Virus record (IMG/VR): IMGVR_UViG_3300027976_003597 | Span: 1 to 22,252 of that record | Strand: one strand, 5' to 3' | From: a virus | DNA length: 22,252 nt | Shown here: positions 19,865 to 22,252 of the stretch, piece after piece | Layout: every line of letters starts with the position of its first letter | How positions within the stretch are numbered: the stretch's first letter is position 1 | Notes under the pieces: generated by a model | What the model was told of the DNA's origin: nothing | What the model saw: the letters and a program-made list of their open reading frames with translations, nothing else | Database searches by the model: none | Made by a program: the position numbers and the translations under genes

Positions 19865-21760
19865 TCATTTTCGATAGAAAGGCATTGAGTCCCTTTTTTC
19901 TAGTTCATTAGATACATTTTGTCCTGTTCCGTACCCTATTGGACCTGACATACTCTGCCAAAGCCTTTCGTTTGATTGTGGAGATATTCCAGTGTTAACT
20001 AGACGAGATGCTGGTAACTTATGCATATGGCTAGAAACAGCCGTATATGCAGCACCAGCAAGTGCGTCACATAAATCATCAGTATGAACCTCACCGGCAG
20101 ATGGAGCAAACACTTTATATCCAATCTCTGTAAATCTACGCTGTAAATGAATCATCTCATTCTTTAATAGTTTATGAGGTGGAATCCATATTCTATCAGA
20201 TACAATTAAATTGTATAACTCATCATAAATCTGAGTTTTGTAATTCTTGGTAAATCTTGTTTCCTTAGCAGCGATACCGTGTTTTCGGAGCTTTAAAATA
20301 CTAGACTGAGAGTTCCAGTGATCATACGTTACGAGTCCAAAATGAAAACGATGCTTCATTTGAATCATATACTCATCTATTTCTGATACTTTAATTGGCT
20401 GATCTGGCATGGGTTGCCAATATTTAATATGGTCTACAATAACTCGGAAATCAGTCTTTTTGGTATCCCTGTTTAGGAACAATTCCCTATGAACAACAAC
20501 CAAAGCATAATTATGACTAGTTGATGCCGGATCTAAATGGGCAAAATAAATTCGTCCAGGTTCTCCGATAGCCTTGATTTGCAATACATGATTAAAACAT
20601 TTTTCAACCGCATCTCTAGGAAACATATTCTCACCTGCGGTACCAGAGAATTGTGCCCCAAACTCCATAGCAAATTCTTCCTCCGACATTGCTGATTCTT
20701 CTTCTCTTAAGCTTTCCTCTGTATGATTTGGATTCACCACCCACGTTGGAAGCCGACAAATCAATGATGCTTTCTTTTCATGTCCTTGCGAATAAAGTTT
20801 ATAAAACAATCCCTCTTCACCGCGAGGAGTAGAAATGGCAACAATTTTGGCATCATACACTGGTTTTGTTACAGGATGCCCTTCGTCGTCTAAAATTAAA
20901 TTACCATCCTCATCCATCTGTTCTTCTTGGCGAACAAAACTTCGCATAGAAGGACGAAGAGATTGATAAATAACATCACCTGAGCCTGAGCCGCCAGACT
21001 GCTTAAACATAGCAACTTCATCAAGCAACAGAACAAAACAACTTTTACCTCTTAATGTATCAGAGTTACTATGACCAACTTCTATAACAACACTACCAGG
21101 AGTAAAAGTAAGTTTTTTCGCCTTTCTTTTTTTGTTCTCTGCCTTATCCGCTGCGGTCATTAATCTCATAGAAGCTTTTTGAAATCCATCAGGAATAAAT
21201 TTGTCAGCAAAATACGGACTAGATAACATCTTCTCTTTAATTTGGTCAAACGCCACAGTAGCCTGATCTTGAGAATTAGCTACAGTCAAAATTACAATAT
21301 CACCACCTGGAGCAACGCTATAGTAAGCATGAGGGTTTCCGCCAGGAGATTCGATCAATTTCAAAGCTTCGTACAAAGCTATAATAGAACCTAAAAAATC
21401 TTTACCTGAACGACGCCCCCAAACCAAAACCAATTCTTTGAATAAATTCCCAGAATTCCATTTCGATATTAGATCACCTTTATCTGCCGTATTTAATCCC
21501 AATTTCTCACAAAAATTAATATCATCTTGGGTTAGTTCTAAATGTTCATTACCTATTGACCCTCTATAAAACACCTTCAAAATCAATTCCTGAACAGGAT
21601 ATAATTTCAAAGATGGATTTCTATCAGCAAATCCCAAATATGCCTCATTATATACAAATGTAAAAATATCAGGGATATAACCTGAAGAAGTGCCCATAAG
21701 AGCAATATCATCTTTAATAACTTGTACTAGATCGCTAACTGTCTGTCCTTTTTTTGCCAT
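19865..21760 (-). CDS. terL: Terminase large subunit (TerL)
   Basis: The 631-aa packaging motor, complete and intein-free. The N-terminal ATPase has Walker A GRRSGKD (115-121), Walker B LLLDE (244-248, with D247 and catalytic E248) and the coupling motif STPRG (310-314). The C-terminal RNase H-like nuclease has acidic residues in IYFAHLDP (D410), LVTYDHW (D480) and EVHTDDLCDAL (D561), as in phage terminases that cut concatemeric DNA. It docks on the portal and pumps DNA into the prohead using ATP. A charged insert (EDGNLILDDEGH, about 284-295) lies between Walker B and the coupling motif. The ATG lies 2 bases after the preceding gene, with a weak CGAG upstream, so coupling is likely. The portal lies 13 genes downstream instead of adjacent. 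Confidence 0.97.
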   Translation of the reverse strand: MAKKGQTVSDLVQVIKDDIALMGTSSGYIPDIFTFVYNEAYLGFADRNPSLKLYPVQELILKVFYRGSIGNEHLELTQDDINFCEKLGLNTADKGDLISKWNSGNLFKELVLVWGRRSGKDFLGSIIALYEALKLIESPGGNPHAYYSVAPGGDIVILTVANSQDQATVAFDQIKEKMLSSPYFADKFIPDGFQKASMRLMTAADKAENKKRKAKKLTFTPGSVVIEVGHSNSDTLRGKSCFVLLLDEVAMFKQSGGSGSGDVIYQSLRPSMRSFVRQEEQMDEDGNLILDDEGHPVTKPVYDAKIVAISTPRGEEGLFYKLYSQGHEKKASLICRLPTWVVNPNHTEESLREEESAMSEEEFAMEFGAQFSGTAGENMFPRDAVEKCFNHVLQIKAIGEPGRIYFAHLDPASTSHNYALVVVHRELFLNRDTKKTDFRVIVDHIKYWQPMPDQPIKVSEIDEYMIQMKHRFHFGLVTYDHWNSQSSILKLRKHGIAAKETRFTKNYKTQIYDELYNLIVSDRIWIPPHKLLKNEMIHLQRRFTEIGYKVFAPSAGEVHTDDLCDALAGAAYTAVSSHMHKLPASRLVNTGISPQSNERLWQSMSGPIGYGTGQNVSNELEKRDSMPFYRK

Positions 21761-21762
21761 TA

Positions 21763-22134
21763 TTACTCGATATTGCTAGACGAGATACTATACCCGGCGG
21801 CGGCAGACAAAGCAGCAAAAGCAGATTTAACTTTAACTCCGTTGTCGTTCAAAAATTCATCCACGGAGCTATATGACCTCAAAATATGCCGTTGCAAAGC
21901 ACTAACTAAATCTACTTCCAATGTTTGTTCTGGAGTACTATATCTACTGGCTACTAGAAAATAAACCTCTGAAATACGAGACAATAAATCAACTCTGTTG
22001 GAGTCTCTGAAAAAAACGTCAGAATCTAACATCGCCGACTCCATCGAAGTCAAACTAGAAATCATACCTGATTCTGTATCAAATAGATCAGCAATATCGT
22101 CAGAAATCTCTTTATAATCACTTGAGTTAATCAT
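21763..22134 (-). CDS. Small hypothetical helical protein (123 aa) preceding TerL
   Basis: Unrecognised. ATG at 22134, 2 bases after the stop of the previous gene and with poor Shine-Dalgarno, and it ends 2 bases before TerL. Its sequence is helical and acidic (SSDYKEISDDIADLFDTESG, DLLSRISEVYFLVASRYSTP, EQTLEVDLVSALQRHILRSY). It ends in an Ala/Ser-rich segment (KSAFAALSAAAGYSISSSNIE). The position just ahead of TerL is where small terminase subunits often lie and the size would fit, but no helix-turn-helix or other TerS signature is visible. Tail- or neck-completion proteins are other options. Confidence 0.75.
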   Translation of the reverse strand: MINSSDYKEISDDIADLFDTESGMISSLTSMESAMLDSDVFFRDSNRVDLLSRISEVYFLVASRYSTPEQTLEVDLVSALQRHILRSYSSVDEFLNDNGVKVKSAFAALSAAAGYSISSSNIE

Positions 22135-22136
22135 AA

Positions 22137-22252
22137 TTAACGAAACACCACATCACTAGATTCGAAATACCCATAATCGGCCACCTGATCGGTTTGTCTA
22201 ATCCTGTAATAGAATTTAGTAGCATGATCTATAGATTGACTACTTATACTAT
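22137..22252 (-). CDS. C-terminal end of an unidentified gene (37 codons visible)
   Basis: The frame is open from the right edge to a TAA at 22137-22139. The visible residues end HATKFYYRIRQTDQVADYGY then FESSDVVFR. The FYYRIR...YGYFESSDVV pattern resembles the last strands of a fibronectin type III-like β-sandwich, common in virion proteins, but 37 residues are too few to name it. The tight 2-base spacing to the next ATG shows it is part of the same operon. Confidence 0.65.
   Translation of the reverse strand, partial: SISSQSIDHATKFYYRIRQTDQVADYGYFESSDVVFR

Noticed and set aside
21763-22134. Small terminase subunit assignment
   Set aside because: Only position and size fit; no helix-turn-helix or other TerS feature was seen.

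Overview
This window is a late structural (packaging and head morphogenesis) region of a tailed dsDNA bacteriophage, Caudoviricetes, probably a large myovirus-like phage. The evidence is a complete large terminase, an unmistakable portal protein and a head-maturation protease, all on the minus strand. No host-type genes, tRNAs, rRNAs, IS elements or CRISPR arrays were seen. The DNA is AT-rich by eye and uses the standard bacterial code, with TAA, TAG and TGA all used as stops. The host cannot be named from this sequence.

Transcription runs right to left, and the genes are packed with gaps of a few bases, overlaps or short AT-rich spacers. In that order: the tail end of an unidentified gene (22137-22252), a small helical protein, TerL (19865-21760), then a block of 13 genes of about 11.6 kb. 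Most of that block is unrecognised and is charged, low-complexity or helical. It includes a WYL-like domain protein, a DUF192 protein, a 795-aa repeat-rich helical protein, a Lys/Asp/Glu-rich protein and a 464-aa protein. The block is followed by the portal gene (2705-8254), two small genes, and the protease gene, which runs off the left edge. The TerL - portal - protease order resembles T4 (gp17 - gp20 - gp21), so scaffold and major capsid genes would be expected just beyond the left edge (inference).

Four things stand out. First, there are four LAGLIDADG-type inteins: three inside the portal, two of them only 37 extein residues apart, and one three residues after the predicted catalytic serine of the protease. 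Second, the portal carries a C-terminal DUF559/Vsr-like nuclease domain after a Gly-rich linker. Third, the 464-aa gene ends on a dnaX-type slippery heptamer (A AAA AAG). The -1 frame continues for 158 codons through a zinc ribbon and has no start codon of its own, so a programmed frameshift product is likely (or an A-run indel). Fourth, a short FNL(K) motif recurs at N-termini and domain boundaries of several virion-region proteins, including the protease itself. A DUF192 protein inside the packaging cluster is also unusual.

Intein boundaries were fixed by residue counting and checked against codon positions. Functional assignments rest on motif reading only, without database searches.
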